Part shown: positions 27,897-37,697 of the stretch, in pieces
How positions within the stretch are numbered: the first letter of the stretch is position 1
Layout of the letters: each line of letters opens with the position of its first letter
Origin: Alphaproteobacteria bacterium
Lineage (GTDB): Bacteria > Pseudomonadota > Alphaproteobacteria > Rhizobiales > NORP267
Reading direction: 5' to 3'
Assembly (NCBI GenBank): GCA_028599125.1
Contig: JAQRMX010000005.1
Span: 1 to 43,443, forward strand
Length of the DNA: 43,443 bases
Position numbers and translations under genes: made by a program
The notes under the pieces: generated by a model
The model's database searches: none
The model's input: only the letters and a program-made list of their open reading frames with translations
Told to the model about the DNA's origin: nothing

Positions 27897-28691
27897 GTGA
27901 GACATCGCAAATACAATCGCGTGCTCTGTATGGCGTCTTCATGGCTTGTACGCATTATTCCTTATTTTAACGTACTTGCCTGCCTGATGATTTTCGCTAC
28001 ACTCTTTGGTTCTCCTGCCATGGCACAACAAATCACCATTGGTTTCGGAGAAACTGGACTGACGGAACGTGCCCTGCAGCTCGCCGCTATAATCACAATA
28101 CTGAGCCTTGCCCCTTCAATCCTTATCATGCTCACCTCTTTTACGAGGATCGTTATCGTCCTGTCATTTTTACGTACCGCAATAGGTGCCCAGCAAGCAC
28201 CACCAAATTCCGTCATTATCAGCCTTGCCCTTTTCCTGACAGCCTTCGTGATGGCCCCCACATTTGAACAAGCCTACAACAATGCCCTACAGCCGCTTAT
28301 GGCCAAAGAAATCGAAACAACAGAGGCTTTTACACGTGCAAGCAAACCGTTTCGAAAATTCATGATGAACAATGTAAGAGAAAAAGATATTGCCTTGTTT
28401 ATACAGCTCGCTGAACTTGATACACAAGCGGTTCCTGATGAGATCCCTCTCCAAGTCCTGGTGCCGGCTTTCATGATCAGTGAATTACGTCGTGCTTTTG
28501 AGATTGGATTTCTTCTGTTTGTACCCTTCGTCATTATAGATATGGTCGTTGCCTCTGTCCTCATGTCAATGGGTATGATGATGCTTCCCCCTGTCCTTAT
28601 TTCTCTTCCCTTCAAACTCATCTTTTTTGTCCTGATTGATGGATGGAACATGGTCGTAGCGAGTCTCATACGAAGTTTCACAATCACTTGA
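27897..28691 (+). CDS. fliP: Flagellar biosynthetic protein FliP (GTG start)
   Basis: 264 aa; ITILSLAPSILIMLTSFTRIVIVLSFLRTAIGAQQAPPNSVIISLALFLTAFVM and SMGMMMLPPVLISLPFKLIFFVLIDGW. Confidence 0.96.
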   Translation: MRHRKYNRVLCMASSWLVRIIPYFNVLACLMIFATLFGSPAMAQQITIGFGETGLTERALQLAAIITILSLAPSILIMLTSFTRIVIVLSFLRTAIGAQQAPPNSVIISLALFLTAFVMAPTFEQAYNNALQPLMAKEIETTEAFTRASKPFRKFMMNNVREKDIALFIQLAELDTQAVPDEIPLQVLVPAFMISELRRAFEIGFLLFVPFVIIDMVVASVLMSMGMMMLPPVLISLPFKLIFFVLIDGWNMVVASLIRSFTIT

Positions 28692-28763
28692 GCTACTGTT
28701 AATTAAGCTATTTTCAATCAAGCCATTGTCAACTGAGAAAACTGCACATACGGGTAAGACCGG

Positions 28764-29045
28764 TTACGACAAAATACCAATAAAGAAACCTCCGAAAAGA
28801 CAGGCAAAATGTTTCACACCCGCCAGAAACAAACAGACAAGCCCATAAATAAGTAAAAATAAATCGGAACAACTACACCTTGCTTGGCCATCCTGGATAT
28901 AGAATGGAACAGGCCTGAAAGAAAAAAAATGACGGGCACATAATTGAACGCCCCCTGCCACAAAAAATTCAGACAGAGAGACAACAGAGGCAAAGTCTAA
29001 ATATGGGTCGGTTCTTATTCTTGTAAAACGCTCTATGAAATTCAC
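28764..29045 (-). CDS. Small hypothetical protein, C-terminal hydrophobic segments, translationally coupled to the upstream TPR gene
   Basis: 93-aa ORF with GTG start; its GTGA overlaps the TGA stop of the 1168-aa ORF (29042-29045). Contains LFLLIYGLVCLFLAGVKHFACLFGGFFIGIL. Confidence 0.5.
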   Translation of the reverse strand: MNFIERFTRIRTDPYLDFASVVSLSEFFVAGGVQLCARHFFSFRPVPFYIQDGQARCSCSDLFLLIYGLVCLFLAGVKHFACLFGGFFIGILS

Positions 29046-32000
29046 GGCATTGATGAAGAGATTTTTTTACCAAATTCCTCCAGAAAAGATTCCAATGTAT
29101 CAATGGAGGCGACGCGTTTCGCATATTCAAGAAATTCCTTGCCTTGTTTCCTGATCGGCTGCGTCAGAACTTCAAATGCCCTTGCATCCACACTTTGTGA
29201 CATCTTCTCCGTAAACCTAGAATGCAACCGATCAAGGCCAAGGTGATCCTTTGCCAATGAATAGCCAATCGCAGCACGCATAACTTCATAGCGTTCCATG
29301 TCAGTAAGAGCTGCCTCTTTACTCCAGGAATCCGAGAGATACCGCTCTACAACTTCTGCAACCTCTTGCCAGCGATTCCCTTTCCAGAGAACATCGGCCC
29401 GTAGCCTTTCAACATCCGATCCCGACATCGCCTCAAGAAGGGCAAAAGCCATATCAATCCGGCCACTCTCCGCCAATGCCCTTACCTTAAGCAAGTTACG
29501 TTGCTTTTGAAGGGAAAGGGGCAATACCGCCATTCCGGTTCTCTGAAGAACCGACAATACCTTCCCCGGCTCACGATTCAACAGATACAAAAAAGAAAGA
29601 CGGACAGACACCTGAGCACGGGCGACACCACGCAGACGATTATCTACTTGATGTGTCAGCAACTCAATAGCAAGACCAAGGAGATTAACTTCAACCAGAC
29701 GATCCGTTAGTTTACGGATCATCTCATCACCCTGACGACCAAAGGGTGTCAGTTCACGATAGTCATAATAAAGACTCAGTGCATCAAGTGCTGACATTTC
29801 ATCTGCAACACCATCAAGAAAGAGGTTCAAAAAAACAACAGACATCTTTTCCCGGATCCTTTGACTGATTCGGGACTTCGGCTGCGTATCCAATGCGGCA
29901 CGCATGAGCTCGAATGCACGAGAATAATTTTTCCCGGCAACATGGAGGTCAACCAGAAAATCTATACCCTTAAGCTCGAAATCATCCCCTCGCCATGAAA
30001 GTAAAAAACGTTCAAGACTTTCAATAATCTCATTCCTGGGGACATTGCTATCCGCTTTGTTTTGCAAATCAAACCTGTACAGCGTTGCTTCCGCAACTAT
30101 AGGAAGAATCTTGGTCTTGATTGAGCGATCATAAAAATCCAAAGCCTCTGGAAAACGTCCCAGACCATCGTAATAACGCCCATTGACAAGAAGTACCTCT
30201 GCGCTCATGGCAGGATCATCAACAACAGGGGGCAACATATCCAAATGTCGTCCTGTATCTGCAAGATCTTTGAGTTCAAGAGCTGAACGTATCGCGGCCA
30301 GTCTGAACAGGGTCTGCATCTGTTCGGAATAATCGGGCAAAGCAGCTTCACCTTTCCGGATTGATACTTGCGCCTCCCGCCAATGCCCTGCCTCCACTTC
30401 CATCATTCCACGCCAAAGCATAAGATCAGGACTCAACGGAAGAGAGGGATGCATCAAATCTTCACGGGCTTTAGATGGACGCTTTGCCAGTATGTTGGAA
30501 ATTCCGCGTAACATCCTGAATGAAGAATCTTCAGTAACCTGCTCATCCGTCTCAACAAAGTAACTTAGGAGACCAAGGGCTTCCACAGCCAGACCATATT
30601 TGAGATGAAAACGTACGAGCGCTATTTTTGCATTTGTTTTTTCTTCGTCAGTTGCAAGGAGCACCTGTTCTTCCAGTGTCTGCTTCAATGAAGAAAAATG
30701 TTCAAAATCAATCTCTTTAGAAAATTCAATCAAGCCAATTTGAGCAGCCTTTTCATCCCCGAATGATCCCGGACGGGAAAAATTACGGGAGAGAGAAAGC
30801 CCCCCTGTGCGTCTCATTACAACCTCATCAACACGCAATACAACCTGTAAATCATCTGCAATTGCTTGAATAACAAGGCCGTGTGCTGAATTAAGGACAG
30901 AAAATTCAACGAGATTGAGCGGCTTTATGACACCACTCGGGGGGCCATATGCAGGGATTATAACGAGAGAATCACCTAGATCAGGATCTTTCAGCCAATG
31001 TACATGCCGCGCACCAGGCAAGGCCACAAGCAAGGCTGGTTGTTCAGAAATTCCAGAATCGCGTTTCAAAAACAATGCTTTAGGAGGTTTCAAAATGGAA
31101 GCACCAATATGCAGCACCCAGACAGAACCCTCCTCCATCGCTGTAATCAGCGCAGACTCTCTCAATTTTATCCGAATGATCTGTAAATGACCCGTATAAG
31201 TTACATTAACACTGTCAAACTTCGTCTCCAGTTCCTGCATTATCGGATCCAAATCAACGCGTTGTACCCAATCAAACACAATCCAGACTGTATTCAGGCG
31301 ATTAAATATCGCCACTGGAACATTTTCCCTGAAAGGAAAAGTGAGCTGGATGTCCTGACCAATTTCCTCCAATCCAGCAAAGAGAGGCTCCTCTGTCTCC
31401 CCGAAAAGAACCAACGACTTCCTGTCAGAGCCCTGCATAAGAGTCTCTTCAGGAACAGAAGAAGGCACTATCTTTTTATCCCTCACCCTGCTCTCCGGCC
31501 CGGCAGCCGCTAGCTTAGGAAAGAACACTATATCCTGATCAGCATAAGCAGAGAGAGGCAACTTCGGATCCAGAGGCAAAAATCTAACGAAAACAGGTTT
31601 TTTATTTTCCATAGAACCATAAAACTCACCCTCAGGGGAGAGAGGTAAGGCAGAGGAAACGGATGGAGCGGTCATTTCTCCAGCAACATCGACATAAAAT
31701 TCATTATTCTGAACAAAAGAGCGCACACTATGGGATGCATCAACCCGCAACCATACACGCAATCCATCCTCCGTTGGCTCAGACTCTATCATTTTAATTC
31801 GCTGAGGAAGGGCGGCTTTCACTTCGCGCAAATCAAGTTTGCCGGCCTGATTAAAGGTAATCGTCACATTTTCATTATTGTGCATGAGTGCAGGCTTAAC
31901 AGGACGGTCCCAGATAAATTTAAGTCGAGTAAATGTCGGTGCCTGACCCACTTCAATGCGAACACTGGGAACGGCAATCACACCTGCCTCACGTAAAATC

Positions 32001-32548
32001 TTCACTTTGGAGGCAGCCTCAATTGCCTCGGCACTCTGCATCAGCCCTTTAATCACGTCTTTTGGCAACCCCGGAGGGAAACCAACCCATCCCTCAGGTA
32101 AAAAATCAACAAAAAGCTGATGCCCCGCTTCCATGAGATTGATGTTCAGCTTCCTCCTGAGACCCAATCGGATGGCTTGCCCATCAGGATCAAGACGTGC
32201 CGCAATGACATAGGGACTCAAAAGGACAGGTAAATTGTCAATATCAATCTCAATAGAATCTACAAATTCCAGGACAAAGACACCGTCATCTAGCGTCTTC
32301 ACATAGTTCGGGAGTTCATCAAAGGAAAGAATCATTCGCCCAAACCGAGGAAACAGCTCACCAATTACCGTTGCCCGTATACGCGCAGAAACCTTGTCTG
32401 TCGCCGCAAAAACAAAGAAAAAAACAATAGACAGAAAGAATGTAATGCGTATAAACGACAAAAAAACAAAAACACGATGCCCATATGCGACTGAACGCCA
32501 AGGTAACACCTCATGCCCCCCCTGGCACTTATTCATGCATTGAAACAT
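29042..32548 (-). CDS. Very large exported protein with an AMIN-like beta-rich N-terminal part and C-terminal TPR repeats, in the fliL/fliM operon
   Basis: 1168 aa; signal/TM region FIRITFFLSIVFFFVFAATDKVSA; N-terminal half with repeated short beta-rich blocks (FTRLKFIWDRPVKPALMHNNENVTITFNQ); C-terminal half with helical TPR-like repeats (GRYYDGLGRFPEALDFYDRSIKTK). The true start may be internal. Confidence 0.8.
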   Translation of the reverse strand: MFQCMNKCQGGHEVLPWRSVAYGHRVFVFLSFIRITFFLSIVFFFVFAATDKVSARIRATVIGELFPRFGRMILSFDELPNYVKTLDDGVFVLEFVDSIEIDIDNLPVLLSPYVIAARLDPDGQAIRLGLRRKLNINLMEAGHQLFVDFLPEGWVGFPPGLPKDVIKGLMQSAEAIEAASKVKILREAGVIAVPSVRIEVGQAPTFTRLKFIWDRPVKPALMHNNENVTITFNQAGKLDLREVKAALPQRIKMIESEPTEDGLRVWLRVDASHSVRSFVQNNEFYVDVAGEMTAPSVSSALPLSPEGEFYGSMENKKPVFVRFLPLDPKLPLSAYADQDIVFFPKLAAAGPESRVRDKKIVPSSVPEETLMQGSDRKSLVLFGETEEPLFAGLEEIGQDIQLTFPFRENVPVAIFNRLNTVWIVFDWVQRVDLDPIMQELETKFDSVNVTYTGHLQIIRIKLRESALITAMEEGSVWVLHIGASILKPPKALFLKRDSGISEQPALLVALPGARHVHWLKDPDLGDSLVIIPAYGPPSGVIKPLNLVEFSVLNSAHGLVIQAIADDLQVVLRVDEVVMRRTGGLSLSRNFSRPGSFGDEKAAQIGLIEFSKEIDFEHFSSLKQTLEEQVLLATDEEKTNAKIALVRFHLKYGLAVEALGLLSYFVETDEQVTEDSSFRMLRGISNILAKRPSKAREDLMHPSLPLSPDLMLWRGMMEVEAGHWREAQVSIRKGEAALPDYSEQMQTLFRLAAIRSALELKDLADTGRHLDMLPPVVDDPAMSAEVLLVNGRYYDGLGRFPEALDFYDRSIKTKILPIVAEATLYRFDLQNKADSNVPRNEIIESLERFLLSWRGDDFELKGIDFLVDLHVAGKNYSRAFELMRAALDTQPKSRISQRIREKMSVVFLNLFLDGVADEMSALDALSLYYDYRELTPFGRQGDEMIRKLTDRLVEVNLLGLAIELLTHQVDNRLRGVARAQVSVRLSFLYLLNREPGKVLSVLQRTGMAVLPLSLQKQRNLLKVRALAESGRIDMAFALLEAMSGSDVERLRADVLWKGNRWQEVAEVVERYLSDSWSKEAALTDMERYEVMRAAIGYSLAKDHLGLDRLHSRFTEKMSQSVDARAFEVLTQPIRKQGKEFLEYAKRVASIDTLESFLEEFGKKISSSMP

Positions 32549-32690
32549 GATCGAAAAAGTCCGTTCAGATTATCATCATGCTCAAAAGAGCCAGCTCTTG
32601 CTCAGCGAGTACATTGCATACCTTCGCAAAGCCCCCTCTCTTCATACAAATTCCTACAATATCAATCAAAACAATCTCCTGAAGACAGCA

Positions 32691-33455
32691 TCAATAATCA
32701 GGTAGCATATCACTGATTTCTGGTAATCTTTCCTCCGGATCTTCTCCTGAATCCGGAAGTAAAGATTCCTGGCTGCGATTGGAAATGGCAACTGTCAGTT
32801 TTCTGGCAGCAAGACTGTCCATTGAAGCAAGAATATTCGACATTTTTCTTACATTCATCATATCAACAAGGGAAACAAGGACTTCCAGATCAAGTGTTGA
32901 AAAAATACGGGCTGCATCCTTGGGTTTCATATTTTCGTACATAACGACAAGACCCTTGAGTTGAGAATTTTGTTCCTCTTTTCGTTTACTGATCATTGTT
33001 TTGATGCGCGTCTCAATGTCTTTCAAATCATTGACTCGTAAATTAATTCTCTGTTCGGCAGCCCTGAGCAAGCTTTCCCGCAGGCGAATGGCCGTCTCTT
33101 GCTCATTCAAAAGACGCTGGCGCTCCCCCAGACGTTCCAGCAATAAGATACGTGCGCCTTCATTCTCTCCTGACGGAAATACAGGGTTCATGCTATCAAC
33201 AGAGTCAGACACCCCAGAATCGACAGAAGGAGAGCCGGCAAGGAGAGGTTCGGAAACCTCACGTTTTTGTCCTTCTATTGCGTCCTGAGCTCCTACATCC
33301 TCAGGAGCGGGAGACACCGTATCAGACGTCTGCGCAATCGCAGGAGGAATAGACAGAGGCATAAATCCACCCATGAAAAAAAGCCCTGTCAACTTCAAAA
33401 TAAGCAAAGCAGATCCAGATAGAATGAGAAGAGGCAAGAACCTTATATCACTCAT
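32691..33455 (-). CDS. MotE-like protein (MgtE intracellular N-domain-like)
   Basis: 254 aa; N-terminal TM, coiled coil, then LVVMYENMKPKDAARIFSTLDLEVLVSLVDMMNVRKMSNILASMDSLAARKLTVAIS, the MotE/MgtE_N pattern in flagellar loci. Confidence 0.85.
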   Translation of the reverse strand: MSDIRFLPLLILSGSALLILKLTGLFFMGGFMPLSIPPAIAQTSDTVSPAPEDVGAQDAIEGQKREVSEPLLAGSPSVDSGVSDSVDSMNPVFPSGENEGARILLLERLGERQRLLNEQETAIRLRESLLRAAEQRINLRVNDLKDIETRIKTMISKRKEEQNSQLKGLVVMYENMKPKDAARIFSTLDLEVLVSLVDMMNVRKMSNILASMDSLAARKLTVAISNRSQESLLPDSGEDPEERLPEISDMLPDY

Positions 33456-33847
33456 GCTCTCCTTCCATTGGCAGCTCTTCCAGAAGATTCATATGATGAA
33501 TCTCGATCAGAATTAAAGGACGTCACACGGGCAATCGCAGCAATGCGTTTCACAAGCAGGTCACCTTCCCTTATCCGACTGTTCAACAAAGCCGACAAAT
33601 CTTCTGCCTGCGTCATTCGTTCCATGAGCGTATCCCGAGCCTCTTGCGAGGTGAGCCGCAAAGCAGAAACCGCTGCTTCCGCCTGAGTGAAAGCCCGATT
33701 CAAATCAGCAATCCCGCTGCGCAAAACCTGTTCATCAGAGCGCAAAAGACGAATACGCCGATTAAGCAGGCAGCAAAGCACAATCATAATGGTTAGCAAA
33801 AACGAGACTAGACCCTCAATAAAAAAACCAATCGGCAATCCCATCAT
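33452..33847 (-). CDS. DUF6468-like, possibly PflI-related, membrane-anchored coiled-coil protein
   Basis: 131 aa; N-terminal TM then LNRRIRLLRSDEQVLRSGIADLNRAFTQAEAAVSALR; located directly downstream of fliM as in other alphaproteobacterial fliL-fliM loci. Confidence 0.65.
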   Translation of the reverse strand: MMGLPIGFFIEGLVSFLLTIMIVLCCLLNRRIRLLRSDEQVLRSGIADLNRAFTQAEAAVSALRLTSQEARDTLMERMTQAEDLSALLNSRIREGDLLVKRIAAIARVTSFNSDRDSSYESSGRAANGRRA

Positions 33848-35010
33848 ACTCCCTCCATTCGCACCCCATCAGCGCTTTCAAAGGCAAAAAGACTCATTTT
33901 CGGTCGGGCCAAGCCCTTGTTTACATTAACCGCAATATAATCTCCACTGCGACCCATGCGGCCGTGTGTCAGGTGGATATCACCACAGCGCAGGTCAACC
34001 AAATCTTCCGGCATAACATTAAAAAACAGAGTTTCGCCGACTTTCAGATCCATCAACTGGTGCAAAGGAATAGCTAATTCATCAAGCACAGCTTCAATTG
34101 ATATTTCTGCGCTCCATAATTGGGTAGCCAAATGACTTTCCCAGATCGGATCACGGCCAAATTTTTCTCCCATGAACATCTGCAGCAAAAGCTCGCGAAT
34201 GGGTTCAATGGTTGCGTAAGGAAGCAAAATTTCAATCTGGCCTCCACGATCTTCCACATCAACTCTCAACTTCGCCAAAATAGCAGCATTAGCGGGTCGT
34301 GAAATCGCTGCAAAGCGCGGATTCGTCTCTAATCTTTCAAGTTCAAAAGCGACAGGAGAAACAGGCTCAAAGGCTCGCTGCATGTCATTGAGTATCACTT
34401 CAATCATTTGCTTGACGAGGTTCACTTCAATCGTCGTGTAAGGCCTTGTTTCAAAAGAAGGTTCAGACGCTTTTTTCCGCCCTCCGAGAAAAATATCAAC
34501 AGTTGAGTAAATCAGTTTTGAATCAAGTACAAACAGGCCATAATTGTCCCATTCACGGGCCTTGAAAACAGGAAGAATGGACGGAAGAGGGATTGAGTCA
34601 AGATAATCCCCGAAGCGTACTGACGAAATTGTATCAAGAGAAACTTCAACATTATCAGAGGTAAACCCGCGCATACTCGTCGTCATAAGCCTTACAAGAC
34701 GGTCAAAAATAACCTCCAGCATCGGTAAGCGCTCATAGGAAACCATCGTTGACCCGATGAGCACCTCAACACCCGTCTGGGAAGAAGTGTTCTCCTTAAG
34801 ATCAAAGCCAAAGAGATTATCAATCTCATCTTGAACAAGGAGACGTTCAACATTGCTATGCGAATTTGAATCTCCGCGCATGGCACTGTTAATGATGGAA
34901 GACCACTGCGAAACTTCATCTTTGCTAACAGAATCACCTAACTGCTCATCAAGAGCAAACTTCCATTCGTCCGCTAGCGTGTCCGGAATAGGACCATCAT
35001 CTTCAGCCAT
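33844..35010 (-). CDS. fliM: Flagellar motor switch protein FliM
   Basis: 388 aa; EIDNLFGF, LPMLEVIFDRLVRLMTTSMRGFTSDNVEVSLDTISSVRFGDYLDSIP, C-terminal SpoA-like domain. Confidence 0.95.
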   Translation of the reverse strand: MAEDDGPIPDTLADEWKFALDEQLGDSVSKDEVSQWSSIINSAMRGDSNSHSNVERLLVQDEIDNLFGFDLKENTSSQTGVEVLIGSTMVSYERLPMLEVIFDRLVRLMTTSMRGFTSDNVEVSLDTISSVRFGDYLDSIPLPSILPVFKAREWDNYGLFVLDSKLIYSTVDIFLGGRKKASEPSFETRPYTTIEVNLVKQMIEVILNDMQRAFEPVSPVAFELERLETNPRFAAISRPANAAILAKLRVDVEDRGGQIEILLPYATIEPIRELLLQMFMGEKFGRDPIWESHLATQLWSAEISIEAVLDELAIPLHQLMDLKVGETLFFNVMPEDLVDLRCGDIHLTHGRMGRSGDYIAVNVNKGLARPKMSLFAFESADGVRMEGV

Positions 35011-35020
35011 TCAAAGACCC

Positions 35021-35533
35021 TCACTGCACCAACAGTTCTTTGAACAAAAGACTCTTTATCTTCACAGGATAAACTGTAAGACTGACTCTTTTCTTCAACT
35101 CGTCTCTCAACCGATAGATACTCGCTGACCCTTCAAGATCAGAAACACGCAACTCACGCAAATAGACTGTTAGCACATCCTGAACCCGCGGTAACAAGGG
35201 GGAGACTTTAGTCATCGCCTCCTCTTCATACAGCTCCAGGGTAATCTTCACACGCAGATACCGTTTAGACTGGCCACTTCCTGTTATATTGACAACCATC
35301 TGAGGAAGAGGGAAAAAAAATACTGGTTTAATTTCTGCTTTCTCCTGTTGCTCATCATTGTCCCCGTCCGAGGAAGAAAAATACCAGAATACGCCCCCTC
35401 CGATGGAAAGCAGCAGTAACAAGCCAATTCCTGCAATAAGAATTAGCTTTTTCTTGCCGGACGGTGCTACCGTCTTGCTTCCGTCATCACCTTTATCCTG
35501 ACCTTCAGCAGTGACATCCGCCTCATCTCTCAT
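35021..35533 (-). CDS. fliL: Flagellar basal body-associated protein FliL
   Basis: 170 aa; KKKLILIAGIGLLLLLSIGGGVFWYF TM; MVVNITGSGQSKRYLRVKITLEL; C-terminal LFKELLVQ; directly upstream of fliM. Confidence 0.93.
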   Translation of the reverse strand: MRDEADVTAEGQDKGDDGSKTVAPSGKKKLILIAGIGLLLLLSIGGGVFWYFSSSDGDNDEQQEKAEIKPVFFFPLPQMVVNITGSGQSKRYLRVKITLELYEEEAMTKVSPLLPRVQDVLTVYLRELRVSDLEGSASIYRLRDELKKRVSLTVYPVKIKSLLFKELLVQ

Positions 35534-36014
35534 TTCGCCTCATCTCTCATATTTTTCTATGCATCTCGGATCTTTTCACAAGATCGTCCAACGAAAGAAA
35601 AAAGCCGCCACAAAACTTCCGGAAAAAAGCACTTCAAGAAGCCAGACACCCGAAAATCATAAGAAATAAGTGATATTTCTTTTTACCCTGCTTTTTATTC
35701 TCTATGAAAAAAATTACTAACGATTGATTAACAAAAAATATACTTACAGGAAATTATTGCCTCGTACAGAGAATTTTCTGCCTAATAAAAATATTCTTTC
35801 TGTAAAACTACTCATGAAGAACAGATATTCACTCATTAAGAAATGAAAATAAAAAAATATTTTTCTATCGTATAAAAGTGATTAAAGGGAGAGAAAGTAA
35901 AAGGTTTCATACCGTATTTCTTTTTTTCACGTCAGAAAAAATAACATCAATATACATATTAAAATACAGCTCAAAATACATCTCAGAAATAAAAAAACGA
36001 TGTGACATGCACAA

Positions 36015-36032
36015 TTGGCACGGGTTGTGCTT
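36015..36032 (+). promoter_or_regulatory. Candidate sigma-54 (RpoN) promoter upstream of flgF
   Basis: TTGGCACGGGTTGTGCTT; GG (36017-36018) and GC (36029-36030) separated by exactly 10 nt; upstream of the flgF-flgG-flgA-flgH cluster. Confidence 0.65.
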
Positions 36033-36124
36033 CTCTTCAGCATTGGGACCTTCTTTTATTTCGGAAATTACCCAAAATCGTGGAAAAGGGATTGTATGCC
36101 CCCACAAGATGAAAGGACATCGCG

Positions 36125-36856
36125 ATGATGAATAATGCTTTCCTTGTTGGTTTGTCTCGACAGGTTGTCCTTGCACAAAATTTCGAGGCTATCGCCAACA
36201 ATATGGCAAATGTGAATACCACGGGATATAAAGAGGAAAGAATTGCGTTTCACGAACATCTGGCAGAAAAAAACCAGACATTCGGACAGAATCGTCCTGT
36301 CTCCTATGTCACTGGTAACCTCATGATACGGAACTTTACTGAAGGTCCGTTCAAAGCAACACAAAATCCCATGGATGTTGGCATTGTAGGTGACGGCTGG
36401 TTCGTCATTGAGACACCCCGTGGTGAACGTTATACGCGTAACGGTGCATTCAAAATCAACGAAAATGGCGAAATGGTAACAAATTCTGGGCTCCGTGTTC
36501 TGAGTCAGGGAGGACCTGTTGTCTTTGGGCCGGATGAAATCGGCATACATATCGCGAGTGATGGCACAATCTCAAGTAGTGAAGGAGAAAAAGGACGCTT
36601 GCGGGTCGTTGCGTTTGAAAACAAACAACAAATGAAACGCGAAGAAAACAGTGTCTTTGCCTCCGCAGAAACCCCTCTCGCACTTGAAACCCTACAATTG
36701 AAAGGAGGCATGCTTGAAGGATCCAATGTCAGCGCCATAAGTGAAACCGCACGTATGATTGAAGCAACACGAGATTACACCGCCGTCGTAAAACTTATTG
36801 AACAAATGCAAAACCTGCGTCGTGAATCCATCAAGCAACTGGGATCTGGACAGTAA
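36125..36856 (+). CDS. flgF: Flagellar basal-body rod protein FlgF
   Basis: 243 aa; NFEAIANNMANVNTTGYKEERIAFHEHL; GDGWFVIETPRGERYTRNGAFKINENGEMVT; C-terminal SETARMIEATRDYTAVVKLIEQ. Confidence 0.93.
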   Translation: MMNNAFLVGLSRQVVLAQNFEAIANNMANVNTTGYKEERIAFHEHLAEKNQTFGQNRPVSYVTGNLMIRNFTEGPFKATQNPMDVGIVGDGWFVIETPRGERYTRNGAFKINENGEMVTNSGLRVLSQGGPVVFGPDEIGIHIASDGTISSSEGEKGRLRVVAFENKQQMKREENSVFASAETPLALETLQLKGGMLEGSNVSAISETARMIEATRDYTAVVKLIEQMQNLRRESIKQLGSGQ

Positions 36857-36902
36857 GAAGACATATGAAAATGTATGAAACCAGGTAATTAACGGAAAAT
36901 TC

Positions 36903-37688
36903 ATGAAAGCTCTACTAACAGCCGCGTCCGGCATGATGGCTCAAGAACTCAATGTTGAGATCATTTCCAACAATATTGCCAATATGCGCACCACGGGTTA
37001 CAAGCGTCAGCGCGCTGAATTTCAAGACCTCCTCTACAATACACTGCGACCTGCCGGCACAACTTCGTCAGCAAGTGGTACAATCGTCCCTTCCGGAATT
37101 CAGGTGGGATCTGGAGTAAAAACTGCTGCAACTTACCGTATAATGAGCCAGGGAGCGACCGCACGGACCGAAAAAGAACTTGACCTCGCAATTCGTGGTG
37201 AAGGTTTTTTTCAGATCGTCCTGCCTGACGGACGTATGGCCTATAGCCGCGACGGCTCATTTGAATTGGATCCCGATGGTACGCTAGTAACACTTGACGG
37301 ATATACAATACAGCCAGGTCTTACCGTTCCAGAAAATGCCCTCTCTGTAACCATCAATACATCTGGTCAAGTACAGGCCAATATGCCAGATCAGCAGACT
37401 CCACAAACCATAGGAACAATCCAGCTGGCACGATTCGTCAATAGCGCCGGGCTCTCTGCTATCGGAGATAATCTGTTTCTGGCAACAGACGGAAGTGGGC
37501 ACCCTCAAATCGGAGATCCAAACAACCAAGGATTTGGAAATCTTCTCCAGTACCATCTGGAACAATCCAATGTAAACGCCGTATCAGAAATTTCTGATTT
37601 AATCGCCGCACAGCGCGCCTATGAAATGACAGCCCGCATCATGTCAGCCGCTGATCAGATGATGCAGGCAACGTCTAACTTACGGTAG
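36903..37688 (+). CDS. flgG: Flagellar basal-body rod protein FlgG
   Basis: 261 aa; MKALLTAASGMMAQELNVEIISNNIANMRTTGYKRQRAEFQDLLY; C-terminal VSEISDLIAAQRAYEMTARIMSAADQMMQ. Confidence 0.97.
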   Translation: MKALLTAASGMMAQELNVEIISNNIANMRTTGYKRQRAEFQDLLYNTLRPAGTTSSASGTIVPSGIQVGSGVKTAATYRIMSQGATARTEKELDLAIRGEGFFQIVLPDGRMAYSRDGSFELDPDGTLVTLDGYTIQPGLTVPENALSVTINTSGQVQANMPDQQTPQTIGTIQLARFVNSAGLSAIGDNLFLATDGSGHPQIGDPNNQGFGNLLQYHLEQSNVNAVSEISDLIAAQRAYEMTARIMSAADQMMQATSNLR

Positions 37689-37697
37689 GAAAGCTGA

